Positions 22,001 through 30,095 of a stretch of DNA of 64,000 bases are shown here, piece by piece. The translations under genes and the position numbers were made by a program. Origin of the DNA: Bin5 sp965200685 (GTDB lineage: Bacteria > Chloroflexota > Anaerolineae > Caldilineales > Caldilineaceae); NCBI GenBank assembly GCA_965200685.1, contig OZ241379.1, positions 1,116,001-1,180,000 of the forward strand, in the 5' to 3' direction. Positions within the stretch are counted from its first letter, which is position 1, and every line of letters begins with the position of its first letter. Below the pieces are notes generated by a model. It did no database searches and was not told the DNA's origin. It saw only the letters and a program-made list of their open reading frames with translations.

Positions 22001-22313
22001 GCCGCCTTCCGACCCGAAGCCTCCCGACCCGAAGCCTGACGACCCAAAGCCTGACGACCCAAAGCCTCCCGACCCGCCGCCCGGCCCCAAGCATATCACT
22101 GTCAGCAAGACTATGGAGAACGACATCTCCCCGGACGAGGTAAAGCAGTTGCGCGATGAGATCATCCACAACCTGCACAATGATGGCGGCCAGGTAACGA
22201 TTGAGATAACGATCTCGGCCCATAAGCCGGACGGATTCTCCGAAAATATCGCCAGCTCAATACGTGAAAATAGTCACCAACTTGGGGCCAGGGTTGAGAA
22301 AGGTGAGACCTGA
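19026..22313 (+). CDS. Swt1-like HEPN plus DUF499 AAA ATPase
   Basis: A 1095-residue protein with a very strong ribosome site. The N-terminal ~150 residues are all helical and contain RNLSAH (R106-H111), the RxxxxH motif of HEPN ribonucleases, as in the Swt1-like HEPN domain. The DUF499 (COG1483-type) ATPase follows, with Walker A GFGGGKTH near 257-264 and Walker B CVILMDELVAYV near 372. A Pro/Asp/Lys repeat (DPKPPDPKPDDPKP) near 990-1015 links to a small C-terminal domain. DUF499 proteins are related to the BrxC/PglY ATPases of BREX. Gene order ATPase-methylase-nuclease suggests a defence function, with the HEPN domain a possible RNA-cutting effector (inference). Confidence 0.85.
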   Translation: MTTVQRPNRDALQRALDIYRDAMRPFIVRCLKRVPGKRVEDVIQNSLQDRQAGQFRERLHQGSSVEDAIDINDFPLLLLGNWRDVFSQQLSNRDILNEMWLVVKARNLSAHPSTQDIEPEYTRTQLYHIAQVLGQINAPDAKRAVEKIRDQRFSAKLATKTPPSPRTPQKTRSARNLTPWREVIKPNADVSRGTFQEAEFAADLQQVYDGGARSTDYGNPVAFFNHTYITSGIRTLLVNTLRRLGGQGGDPVIQTKTGFGGGKTHSLIALYHLVYSSNALITPAQKEIRGILEEAGLDPDEDLQAKVAVLDGTFLAPTDPNKTDAGDPLNTLWGVMAYQLGDQDAYNIIGQAARQGSAPGGAQLDRLFEHVGPCVILMDELVAYVRNAGDAKDSIYTFMQALTQSVRRNDSAALVITLPESAVEAGGEAGREALSRLDALLGRIEAIWEPLEVHEAFEVVRRRLFDPIQDEAERDRTCEAFARIYNRSDYPPGVTEQRYLERMKACYPIHPEIFDRLYSDWSSISGFQRTRGVLRMMANCISYLYRHSDASPLILPGTLPLRDDALFNEFVKLLGEQWRPVLSEVDGDNSRPDDIDAQTNRFGAVGGAAKRIARAVFLGSASSGAIKGIDQRQIHLGVSQPGHSVPVYNEALNRMSGSLYYLYSNDGRYYFQAEENLNKVANDRADALNDQEIHAHIVSAIQEATRHTLDAIICPQDSSQVPEAQYAVQLVILPPDTPLPSRSRETDEATAAALDILQQHGDTARVHRNTLLFLAAKGDDLRDLKARAKRYLAWDSIVNGERRIEHLRGDRLRQAKNSLTKAERELRSGLVNAYRQTMDPVQDDPQKASYRIVTSTSTPLESGDIVQSAFDKFVAEESLVKEIAPSTLAGLLDRYVWNNESTPDHIDIDDLWEMMAKHVYLPRLQDKTVLLKCIEQGVNASAFGYAKRHDNNGYEDLRYGESTPLMGPRGIAEGTSGLLVNPTRVPPPLPPPPPSDPKPPDPKPDDPKPDDPKPPDPPPGPKHITVSKTMENDISPDEVKQLRDEIIHNLHNDGGQVTIEITISAHKPDGFSENIASSIRENSHQLGARVEKGET

Positions 22314-22397
22314 AACCGATAGCCTGTACGTGGAGTCCAGACCTATGCGGCCTGATCATGGTTCGTGGTCACTGGAACCAATCATAGAGACATCATT

Positions 22398-25298
22398 ATG
22401 GAACAGTATCGCCGGTCTGGGCACGGAAAATTTTGTCCTCATTCAGATAAAGTCAAAATGTCTCGCGCCAAAAAACTGATTGAAGTCGATCTGCCCATTG
22501 ATGAGATTAACGCGCAAGCGCAGCGCGAGAAATCCATCCGCCACGGCCACCCCTCCACCCTACACATGTGGTGGGCGCGGCGACCATTAGCCGCCTGCCG
22601 TGCGGTCATCTTCGCCAGCTTGGTGGACGACCCATCCTCCTGCCCACAAGAGTTCCCCAGCAAAGCAGAACAGGACCAAGAGCGGAAGCGACTCCACGAA
22701 CTCATCGAACGGCTGGTCAAATGGGAGACTACCGACGAAACCAAGCCGGACGCACGCGAGATCATACACCAGGCCCGTTACGAAATCGCCCGCTCCATTG
22801 CCCGTCACCGGGGGGAAACAGCACCCACCGACCCGGCAGATGTGCTGGAGTATCTCCACGACAACGCGCCACCCATCCACGACCCCTTTGCCGGCGGCGG
22901 CTCCATCCCCCTAGAGGTACAACGGCTCGGCCTGCGGGCCATCGGCTCCGACCTCAACCCGGTCGCGGTCCTGCTCAACAAGGCCCAGATCGAGATACCG
23001 TCCAACTTCAGAAATCAGCCCCCCGTGAATCCTGCAGCCGACCCCATGGGGGATGTTGGTGGGCAAGGGAAAGAGAGCATTCCCTGGCGCGGTACGGCTG
23101 GACTGGCCGACGACATCCGCTACTATGGGCGTTGGATGCGCGAGCAGGCGTACAAACGCATCGGTCATCTCTACCCCAAGGCCAGGTTGTCCGATGGCAC
23201 AGAGGCAACGGTCATCGCTTGGCTGTGGACCCGCACCGTGCCCTGCCCCAATCCGGCCTGCGCTGTCCCCATGCCGCTCATGAAAACATTCCAACTGTCG
23301 AAAAGGAATCAATATTGGGTAAAGCCTGTTGTTGAGCGAGGTGCTCGGGTCTCAATTGAATTCGTTGTGCAGAATCATTCAGAAGGCGTACCGCAGAGCC
23401 GTACTGTTAGCCGTAACGGTGCCATCTGTATCGCCTGCGGCACAGCCATGAAGCTGGACTATGTCAGGGAGCAGGCCAGGGCTGGCAATATGGGCGAGCA
23501 GATGACAGCCATTGTCGCCAAGGGCGACCGCCAGAGACTGTTCCTGTCGCCCACTGATGAGCACATCAATGCTGCGATGGACGCCAAACCCAATTGGCGA
23601 CCCCAGAACAGACTGCCCGAGCGGGCATTAGGCTTTGCAGTGCAGGCTTACGGATATACAGAGTGGCAGCAACTTTTCACAGAGCGTCAGCTAACCGCGC
23701 TGACTACCTTCAATGAGTTGGTAAAGGAAGCCCGACAACGCGCCCTGACCGACGCCATAGAATTCGGATTTGATCCCTCCCAAGCGGAGAAGTACGCGGA
23801 TGTTGTGGCGACGTATTTGGCATTTGCATGCTCAAAGACTGCTGATAGCGGTTCCAAGTATAGCCGTTGGCAAAACTCCGGCGACTTTGTCGCCGGAGTT
23901 TTCGGGCTGCCGGTAATTTCGATGATCTGGGATTTTGCCGAAGCAAATCCCTTTTCAAATTCAACACAAAATTGGACAGCGCAAGTTGAGTGGGTGGCCA
24001 AGGTTGTCGCGCGTCTTCCTGCCAATACCAACCCCGGCCAAGCCTATCAGGCGAACGCCGCCACCATTAGGGGTGGCGAAAGCGATTTTTTAGGAGAAAG
24101 CGGTCCTGTCATCGTCACCGACCCACCCTACTACGACAACATCGGCTATGCTGACCTGTCCGACTTCTTCTACGTCTGGCTGCGCCCTCTATTGCGAGAC
24201 ATCTACCCGGAGCTGTGCGCCAGCATTCTCGCGCCCAAACAGGAAGAGATAATCGCCGCGCCGCGCTTTGAGAACCCCAAAGAACGCTTTGAAGAGCTGA
24301 TGGGCCAGACCCTCAAGATGATCCGGAGGAACTGTTCCGACGCCTTCCCTTCCTCCATCTTCTACGCCTACAAGCAACAGCAGGAAGAGCGGGAAGGCAG
24401 AACATCAACCGGTTGGGAGACCATGCTGCACGCGGTCGTCTCGGCAGGCTTTGAGATCATCAGCACCTGGCCCATGCGTACCGAACGGTCTACCCGACTA
24501 CGTGCCCTTGGCTTCGGTGCCCTGGCCTCCTCCGTGGTCCTGGTCTGCCGCCCGCGCGCCACAGATGCGCCCATGGCCACCCGCCGCCAGTTCCTAGATA
24601 AACTAGCCGAGGAGCTACCAACCTCTCTCAATCATCTGACACGGGAAGGGCACATCGCACCTACAGACCTGGCCCAAGCAGCCATCGGCCCAGGCATGCA
24701 GATCTACTCCCGCTACAGCCGCGTGGAGACCATCAGTGGAAAACCCTTTACCATTCGCGATGCCCTGGCCGCCATCAACCAGGCCATCGCCAACTACGAT
24801 GAGCAGCAGGAAGGAGAGTTCGACCCAGAGAGCCGCTTCTGCCTGGCCTGGTTCCAACAGTACGGCTGCCGGCCAGGCCTCTACGGCGCAGCCGAACTCC
24901 TGGCCCAGGCCAAGAACGTAGTCATCAAGACACTAGAGGATCAAGATCGCCTGCTCACTGCCCCCGGGGACAAGGTGCAGCTGCTGCCATTGGACAAGTA
25001 CAGCCCAAAGCGGGAAATGCCCAAGAGAACCATGACCACCTGGGAGGGCTGTTTCCGCATGGCCTACCACCTGGGCCGGGAGGATGGCGAGGGCATTAAA
25101 GGCGCGGCCCAGGTCGCCAGATCCATGAGGACAAACCCTGACTCTGTTGAAAGGCTGGCTCGCATTCTCTACAACCACTACGACCGCGCCGATGACCCCG
25201 CCAATGCTGTCATCTTCAACAACCTGGTCACCTCCTGGAATGACATCCTCACAGCGATGCACGAACCCGCACAGTTGACACTGCCAGTGAACAATTGA
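22398..25298 (+). CDS. DUF1156 DNA methylase, copy 1
   Basis: 966 residues. The N-terminal DUF1156 segment includes EKSIRHGHPSTLHMWWARRP. The SAM-binding motif I is DPFAGGGSIPLE, followed by GSDLNPVAVLLNKA. A zinc-ribbon pair (CPNPAC about 45 residues before CIACG) comes next, then motif IV DPPYYDN within VIVTDPPYYDNIGY. This is the COG1743 adenine-type DNA methylase. I took the ATG at 22398 because both copies are open there and a 27-base indel between them is in frame; MSRAKK at 22458 is the alternative. Residues ~384-510 are wholly unlike copy 2 and include a 14-bp DNA hairpin. A +1/-1 compensated stretch near 23050 changes MGMLVGKGK to MGDVGGQGK. Likely modifies DNA for the DUF499 locus. 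Confidence 0.88.
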   Translation: MEQYRRSGHGKFCPHSDKVKMSRAKKLIEVDLPIDEINAQAQREKSIRHGHPSTLHMWWARRPLAACRAVIFASLVDDPSSCPQEFPSKAEQDQERKRLHELIERLVKWETTDETKPDAREIIHQARYEIARSIARHRGETAPTDPADVLEYLHDNAPPIHDPFAGGGSIPLEVQRLGLRAIGSDLNPVAVLLNKAQIEIPSNFRNQPPVNPAADPMGDVGGQGKESIPWRGTAGLADDIRYYGRWMREQAYKRIGHLYPKARLSDGTEATVIAWLWTRTVPCPNPACAVPMPLMKTFQLSKRNQYWVKPVVERGARVSIEFVVQNHSEGVPQSRTVSRNGAICIACGTAMKLDYVREQARAGNMGEQMTAIVAKGDRQRLFLSPTDEHINAAMDAKPNWRPQNRLPERALGFAVQAYGYTEWQQLFTERQLTALTTFNELVKEARQRALTDAIEFGFDPSQAEKYADVVATYLAFACSKTADSGSKYSRWQNSGDFVAGVFGLPVISMIWDFAEANPFSNSTQNWTAQVEWVAKVVARLPANTNPGQAYQANAATIRGGESDFLGESGPVIVTDPPYYDNIGYADLSDFFYVWLRPLLRDIYPELCASILAPKQEEIIAAPRFENPKERFEELMGQTLKMIRRNCSDAFPSSIFYAYKQQQEEREGRTSTGWETMLHAVVSAGFEIISTWPMRTERSTRLRALGFGALASSVVLVCRPRATDAPMATRRQFLDKLAEELPTSLNHLTREGHIAPTDLAQAAIGPGMQIYSRYSRVETISGKPFTIRDALAAINQAIANYDEQQEGEFDPESRFCLAWFQQYGCRPGLYGAAELLAQAKNVVIKTLEDQDRLLTAPGDKVQLLPLDKYSPKREMPKRTMTTWEGCFRMAYHLGREDGEGIKGAAQVARSMRTNPDSVERLARILYNHYDRADDPANAVIFNNLVTSWNDILTAMHEPAQLTLPVNN
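23872..23902. repeat. Perfect in-frame hairpin in methylase copy 1
   Basis: Arms AAAACTCCGGCGAC (23872-23885) and GTCGCCGGAGTTTT (23889-23902) with a TTT loop: 14 bp without a mismatch, inside codons for QNSGDFVAGVF. Confidence 0.9.
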
Positions 25299-25338
25299 CA
25301 CTGCAGTGACCTGTACCTGCCATGGGCTTGGTGTTTAT

Positions 25339-25461
25339 ATGGCACTCTTTACACTGCAATATCAACTCGAACAAGAACGAAACCTACATCCATTCAAGCA
25401 GGATGAGATACAGCAGTTGCCCAAGGGGCATCGGTCTTCTCTGCAAGTGGTTTATCTGTAA
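25339..25461 (+). pseudogene. Truncated GIY-YIG gene (5' fragment)
   Basis: The first ~30 codons match the intact GIY-YIG gene at 30096 (MALFTLQYQLE, HPFKQDEIQQLPKG), with an extra QE from a 6-base insertion. The sequence then changes to unrelated HRSSLQVVYL and stops. The GIY-YIG core is missing, so no nuclease can be made. It marks the right end of the left duplication copy. Confidence 0.85.
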
Positions 25462-25472
25462 TGCTACAGCGG

Positions 25473-26258
25473 TCATGCTGCCCTAAGTATCTGTTCGAGT
25501 TCATCCTGGCGGGACCAAAGGGCAACCTCAGATAATTCTTCCACCAATTTGAAATCCTCTCCACGCCATACGTCTACTGTATCGTCAAAGAGGGAGACGA
25601 AAGCTGTATGGGGTTGGCTGACTTTCAAGTGGCTGAGGTCAACCCAACCTGCAGCTACGTGTTCAGTAACGCGCCGGGCAGCACTGCGGGACCCCGTACT
25701 CAGCAAGAAGATGAACGAAGTTCGGGCAGGGGTGAAGGTCTGGTAATCTAACGTCCATCCATATATCGATCTGCCGCTTTGTTTTACGGCACGATCAAAG
25801 GGGATGTGTCTTTCCTTAAGCCAGTCTCCTACCTCATCTGCCACTGTTTCCGCTGCCCGCGTGCGTAAGGTGAACCAGATATCTGAGATTCGCACCACAG
25901 CCTGCGCCAGACGCTGCACCCCCTCTCCGAGAGTTTCTGGGGTGCAGCGCAATACCACCTGGCCACGATATAACGCAACACCTAGAGTGAGGCATACATC
26001 ATCAACCAAACGCCGCTGTTTCAACGATAGCTGGCCCCGGACGGATTGCATTCCAACCCAGCCCAGTGCTTCGCCATAATCGGTAATGATATACTGCCCA
26101 TCGCGCTCAATGACGAAGACATCCACCAAGCCACCATCCGGGTACATCATTGGTGTTTGCACGCGCACCCCTTCACTAGGAGCCGGCGAACACGTGAAGA
26201 GAAGGGGCAGGCTGTTGTGAAGTGAAGCGCACAGGTCAACAGCATTTAGAAAGGCCAT
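25473..26258 (-). CDS. DUF1828/DUF1829-type protein
   Basis: 261 residues. The N-terminal half fits DUF1828 (RVQTPMMYPDGGLVDVFVIE, then YIITDYGEALGWVG). The C-terminal half is DUF1829-like, with alternating strands (SFIFLLSTGSRSAARRVTEH, TAFVSLFDDTVDVW). Biochemical function unknown; such proteins turn up in toxin-antitoxin or defence-like pairs. It is transcribed against the flanking methylases and lies 38 bases downstream of the DUF6978-like gene, so the two form a small operon wedged between the two duplication copies. Confidence 0.75.
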   Translation of the reverse strand: MAFLNAVDLCASLHNSLPLLFTCSPAPSEGVRVQTPMMYPDGGLVDVFVIERDGQYIITDYGEALGWVGMQSVRGQLSLKQRRLVDDVCLTLGVALYRGQVVLRCTPETLGEGVQRLAQAVVRISDIWFTLRTRAAETVADEVGDWLKERHIPFDRAVKQSGRSIYGWTLDYQTFTPARTSFIFLLSTGSRSAARRVTEHVAAGWVDLSHLKVSQPHTAFVSLFDDTVDVWRGEDFKLVEELSEVALWSRQDELEQILRAA

Positions 26259-26296
26259 GGGAATAACTCTTCTTGATATATTAGCAGGTCTATGAT

Positions 26297-26713
26297 TTAC
26301 AGCCTACCGCGATGTTCACTCCTAGCTTCATCACAGAACTGCCGCCATACTTCCACAGGGCGGTCCCAGGATTCTGTAATGTCATCGGGAACATAGGCCA
26401 TCTTGTCGCGGAACTTTTCGGACCAACTGTGTTTGTGTTTTCTGCCCACCTGCTCGCAAGTTGGATTGTGATGATTCGCACCGAGGTCAAGAGCATAAAT
26501 GCGCCCTACGCTTTGATGAATAAGTACGTAGGATAGCTTGCCAGCCTGATGATCGTACCTTCCGACTACAAAAAGCGGGTAAGCCGCATCCGAGGTTATC
26601 TTCGTGCGGAATTCCTGTGCCGGTGATCTGTTCCCATCATCACCCCAAGAAAGATTGCCATCTATCCGCTTGGTGGTATCTGACAGAATTGCTTCAAATT
26701 CTTGTTGTGTCAT
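26297..26713 (-). CDS. DUF6978-like small protein
   Basis: 138 residues with conserved-looking segments LSWGDDGNRSPAQEFRTKI, PLFVVGRYDHQAGKLSYVLI, RIYALDLGANHHNPTCEQVG and HKHSWSEKFRDKMAYVP, plus a His/Cys-rich core that could bind metal. The pattern recalls the DUF6978 family, which I remember as a neighbour of DUF1828 genes; this naming is from memory. The start at 26713 leads the two-gene minus-strand operon. Confidence 0.65.
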   Translation of the reverse strand: MTQQEFEAILSDTTKRIDGNLSWGDDGNRSPAQEFRTKITSDAAYPLFVVGRYDHQAGKLSYVLIHQSVGRIYALDLGANHHNPTCEQVGRKHKHSWSEKFRDKMAYVPDDITESWDRPVEVWRQFCDEARSEHRGRL

Positions 26714-27219
26714 GGTCTAGGTGATATTTTCATTGAATCGCTTGACCTCGTCAATCTGCATTTCGCTGGATACCATAAACATCGTTTTCTGCAACCTCCC
26801 ACATGGATTCCAGACCCGTTACCGCTAAGAATAGCACAGATTTTCGGATCGATCAACAATTTCTAGCGTCGGAATCAATTGTTCTTAGAACCTCAAAAAG
26901 TGTGCTAGCTGTCGAAAAAGGCTAACAGCGTTATTCATGTTACGCAGGGAACGATAAATCTAGTATACTATAGATGAGGCCCGCTACATACGGACAGGCC
27001 ACAAAAAGAAACGCCCCCCTTCCTGAGACGTCAGGAAGGGGGAACGTTGGGGAGTATAAAAGATTATAACTATGGTATGACACTTGTCAAGTATTTTTTC
27101 AGAGACAGTCAATTACCAAACCCGACGGCTATCAGCTTACAAAGCCTCCGCCCCGGACTTGAATCCTTGCGGCCTGATCATGGTTCGTGGTCACTAGAAC
27201 CAATCATAGAGATATCATT
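26714..27219. other. 506-base non-coding region between the antisense pair and methylase copy 2
   Basis: AT-richer than its surroundings. It contains a near-palindromic TAGTATACTA (26961-26970) that could serve as a -10 on either strand. The hairpin at 27015-27042 and the left end of the right duplication copy (from 27168) are also here. No credible ORF or RNA gene seen. Confidence 0.6.
27015..27042. terminator. Perfect 12-bp hairpin, possible terminator
   Basis: CCCCCTTCCTGA and its complement around a GACG loop. There is no T-run on the plus side, so rho-independent termination is uncertain; it may instead be a structural boundary element. Confidence 0.5.
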
Positions 27220-30066
27220 ATGGAACAGTATCAAAATTCAGATAAAGTCAAAATGTCTCGTGCCAAAAAACTGATTGAAGTCGATCTACCTTTGGCCGAG
27301 ATTAACGCGCAAGCGCAGCGCGAGAAATCCATCCGCCACGGCCACCCCTCCACCCTACACATGTGGTGGGCGCGGCGACCATTAGCCGCCTGCCGTGCGG
27401 TCATCTTCGCCAGCCTGGTGGACGACCCATCCGCCTGCCCACAAGAGTTCCCCACTCCAGCAGAGCAGAACCAAGAGCGGGACCGACTCCACGAACTCAT
27501 CAAACGGCTGGTCAAATGGGAGACTACCGACGAAACCAAGCCGGACGCACGCGAGATCATACACCAGGCCCGTTACGAAATCGCCCGCTCCATTGCCCGT
27601 CACCGGGGGGAAACAGCACCCACCGACCTGGCAGACGTGCTGGAGTATCTCCACGACAACGCGCCACCCATCCACGACCCCTTTGCCGGCGGCGGCTCCA
27701 TCCCCCTAGAGGTACAACGGCTCGGCCTGCGGGCCATCGGCTCCGACCTCAACCCGGTCGCGGTCCTGCTCAACAAGGCCCAGATCGAGATACCGTCCAA
27801 CTTCAGAAATCAGCCCCCCGTGAATCCTGCAGCCGACCCCATGGGAATGTTGGTGGGCAAGGGCAAGAAGAAAGAGAGCATTCCCTGGCGCGGTACGGCT
27901 GGGCTGGCCGACGACATCCGCTACTATGGGCGTTGGATGCGCGAGCAGGCGTACAAACGCATCGGTCATCTCTACCCCAAGGCCAGATTGTCCGATGGCA
28001 CAGAGGCAACGGTCATCGCCTGGCTATGGACCCGCACCGTGCCCTGCCCCAATCCGGCCTGCGCTGTCCCCATGCCGCTCATGAAAACATTCCAACTGTC
28101 GAAGAAGAAGAAGTATTGGGTAAAGCCTGTTGTTGAGCGAGGTGCCCAGGTCTCAATTGAATTTGTTGTGCAGAATCATTCAGAAGGCGTACCGCAGAGC
28201 GGGATTGTCAGCCGCAACCGCGCCATCTGTATCGCCTGCGGCACAGCCATGAAGCTGGACTATGTCAGGGAGCAGGCCAGGGCCGGCAATATGGGCGAGC
28301 AGATGACAGCCATTGTCGCCGAGGGCGACCGCCAGAAACTGTTTCTGTCTCCAACGCAAGAACATAGCGATGTAGCTTTGTCCGCTGACCCCAACTGGCG
28401 ACCTATGCAAAGAATGCCCACGACCGCTTACAAGGTAAGCGGTCGTGGGTACGGCATCACGCATTGGCATGAGCTATTCACAGATCGTCAACTAACTACA
28501 CTGACTACATTCAGTGACATTTTCACAGAGCTGAACAGCCTGCTTACACAACACGGAGCAGATGAAGACTACGCCAATGCTGTTTGTACCTATCTCACTT
28601 TTGCCATTGGAAGGCTTGCTGATAGCGGTTGTAGATTTGCAACATGGCAAAGCGTGGGCGACCTTGTCGCCCACGCTTTTGCGCGCCAAGCACTTCCCAT
28701 GGTTTGGGACTTTGCCGAAGCAAATCCCTTTTCACATTCAACACAAAATTGGACAGCGCAAGTTGAGTGGGTGGTCAAGGTTGTCGCGCGTCTTCCTGCC
28801 AATACCAACCTCGGCCAAGCCTATCAGGCGAACGCCGCCACCCTTAGGGGTGGCGAAAGCGATTTTTTAGGCGAAAGCGGTCCTGTCATCGTCACCGACC
28901 CACCCTACTACGACAACATCAGCTATGCCGAACTTTCCGACTTCTTCTACGTCTGGCTGCGCCCTCTGCTGCGCGACATCTACCCGGACCTATGCGCCAG
29001 CATTCTCGCGCCTATCCAAGAAGAGATGATCGCCGCGCCGCGCTTTGAGAACCCCAGAGAACGCTTTGAAGAACTGATGGGCCAGACCCTCAAGATGATA
29101 CGCGCGCGCTGCTCTGACGACTTCCCCTCCTCCATCTTCTACGCCTACAAACAGCAGCAGGAAGAGCGCGAAGGCAGAACATCAACCGGTTGGGAGACCA
29201 TGCTGAGCGCGGTTGTCTCGGCAGGCTTTGAGATCATCGGCACCTGGCCCATGCGTACTGAACGTTCCGCGCGTTCAAATGCGATGGGCACGCAATCCCT
29301 GGCCTCCTCCGTGGTCCTGGTCTGCCGCCCGCGCGCCGCAGATGCGCCCATGGCCACCCGCCGCCAGTTCCTAGATAAACTAGCCGAGGATCTACCAACC
29401 GCTCTCAATCATCTGACACGGGAAGGGCACATCGCACCTACAGACCTGGCCCAAGCAGCCATCGGCCCAGGCATGCAGATCTACTCCCGTTACAGCCGCG
29501 TGGAGACCATCAGTGGAAAACCCTTTACCATTCGCGATGCCCTGGCCGCCATCAACCAGGCCATCGCCAACTATGATGAGCAGCAGGAAGGAGAGTTCGA
29601 CCCAGAGAGCCGCTTCTGCCTGGCCTGGTTCCAACAGTACGGCTACCGGCCAGGCCTCTACGGCGCAGCCGAACTCCTGGCCCAGGCCAAGAACGTAGCC
29701 ATCAAGACACTAGAGGATCAAGACCGCCTGCTCACTGCCCCCGGGGACAAGGTGCAGCTACTGCCATTGGACGAGTACAGCCCAAAGCGGGAAATGCCCA
29801 AGAGAACTATGACCACCTGGGAGGGCTGCTTCCGCATGGCCTACCACCTGGGCCGGGAGGATGGCGAGGGCATTAAAGGCGCGGCCCAGGTCGCCAGGGC
29901 CATGAGGACAAACCCTGACTCTGTTGAGAGGCTGGCTCGCATCCTCTACAACCACTACGACCGCGCCGATGACCCCGCCAATGCCGTCATCTTCAACAAC
30001 CTGGTCACCTCCTGGAATGACATCCTCACAGCGATGCACGAACCCGCCCAGTTGGAACTGGAGTGA
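27220..30066 (+). CDS. DUF1156 DNA methylase, copy 2
   Basis: 948 residues with the same layout as copy 1: DUF1156 segment, motif I DPFAGGGSIPLE, zinc-ribbon CPNPAC...CIACG, and motif IV DPPYYDN followed by ISYAELS. Outside residues ~377-495 it is almost identical to copy 1. Inside that block it shares only short islands (NWRP, ADSG, WDFAEANPF) and is 8 codons shorter. Two perfect hairpins (28417-28449 and 28649-28679) lie within the block. The start at 27220 is chosen by analogy with copy 1; MSRAKK at 27253 is possible. The stop overlaps a GTG that could start the GIY-YIG frame. Probably an adenine DNA methylase with a recognition specificity different from copy 1 (inference). Confidence 0.88.
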   Translation: MEQYQNSDKVKMSRAKKLIEVDLPLAEINAQAQREKSIRHGHPSTLHMWWARRPLAACRAVIFASLVDDPSACPQEFPTPAEQNQERDRLHELIKRLVKWETTDETKPDAREIIHQARYEIARSIARHRGETAPTDLADVLEYLHDNAPPIHDPFAGGGSIPLEVQRLGLRAIGSDLNPVAVLLNKAQIEIPSNFRNQPPVNPAADPMGMLVGKGKKKESIPWRGTAGLADDIRYYGRWMREQAYKRIGHLYPKARLSDGTEATVIAWLWTRTVPCPNPACAVPMPLMKTFQLSKKKKYWVKPVVERGAQVSIEFVVQNHSEGVPQSGIVSRNRAICIACGTAMKLDYVREQARAGNMGEQMTAIVAEGDRQKLFLSPTQEHSDVALSADPNWRPMQRMPTTAYKVSGRGYGITHWHELFTDRQLTTLTTFSDIFTELNSLLTQHGADEDYANAVCTYLTFAIGRLADSGCRFATWQSVGDLVAHAFARQALPMVWDFAEANPFSHSTQNWTAQVEWVVKVVARLPANTNLGQAYQANAATLRGGESDFLGESGPVIVTDPPYYDNISYAELSDFFYVWLRPLLRDIYPDLCASILAPIQEEMIAAPRFENPRERFEELMGQTLKMIRARCSDDFPSSIFYAYKQQQEEREGRTSTGWETMLSAVVSAGFEIIGTWPMRTERSARSNAMGTQSLASSVVLVCRPRAADAPMATRRQFLDKLAEDLPTALNHLTREGHIAPTDLAQAAIGPGMQIYSRYSRVETISGKPFTIRDALAAINQAIANYDEQQEGEFDPESRFCLAWFQQYGYRPGLYGAAELLAQAKNVAIKTLEDQDRLLTAPGDKVQLLPLDEYSPKREMPKRTMTTWEGCFRMAYHLGREDGEGIKGAAQVARAMRTNPDSVERLARILYNHYDRADDPANAVIFNNLVTSWNDILTAMHEPAQLELE
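28417..28449. repeat. Perfect in-frame hairpin 1 in methylase copy 2
   Basis: Arms CCCACGACCGCTTAC (28417-28431) and GTAAGCGGTCGTGGG (28435-28449), loop AAG: 15 bp. Encodes part of PTTAYKVSGRG. No counterpart at this place in copy 1. Confidence 0.9.
28649..28679. repeat. Perfect in-frame hairpin 2 in methylase copy 2
   Basis: Arms AAAGCGTGGGCGAC (28649-28662) and GTCGCCCACGCTTT (28666-28679), loop CTT: 14 bp. It sits at the position homologous to the copy 1 hairpin (23872-23902) but with different stem bases, in codons for QSVGDLVAHAF. Confidence 0.9.
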
Positions 30067-30095
30067 CCTGTACCTGCCATGGGCTTGGTGTTTAT

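Larger units (their letters stand above)
22346..25429. repeat. 3-kb direct duplication, left copy
   Basis: Corresponds to 27168-30180. It begins about 50 bases upstream of the first methylase start (TGCGGCCTGATCATGG) and ends inside the GIY-YIG gene (CCCAAGGGGC). Identity is very high except for 23548-23928. Confidence 0.92.
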
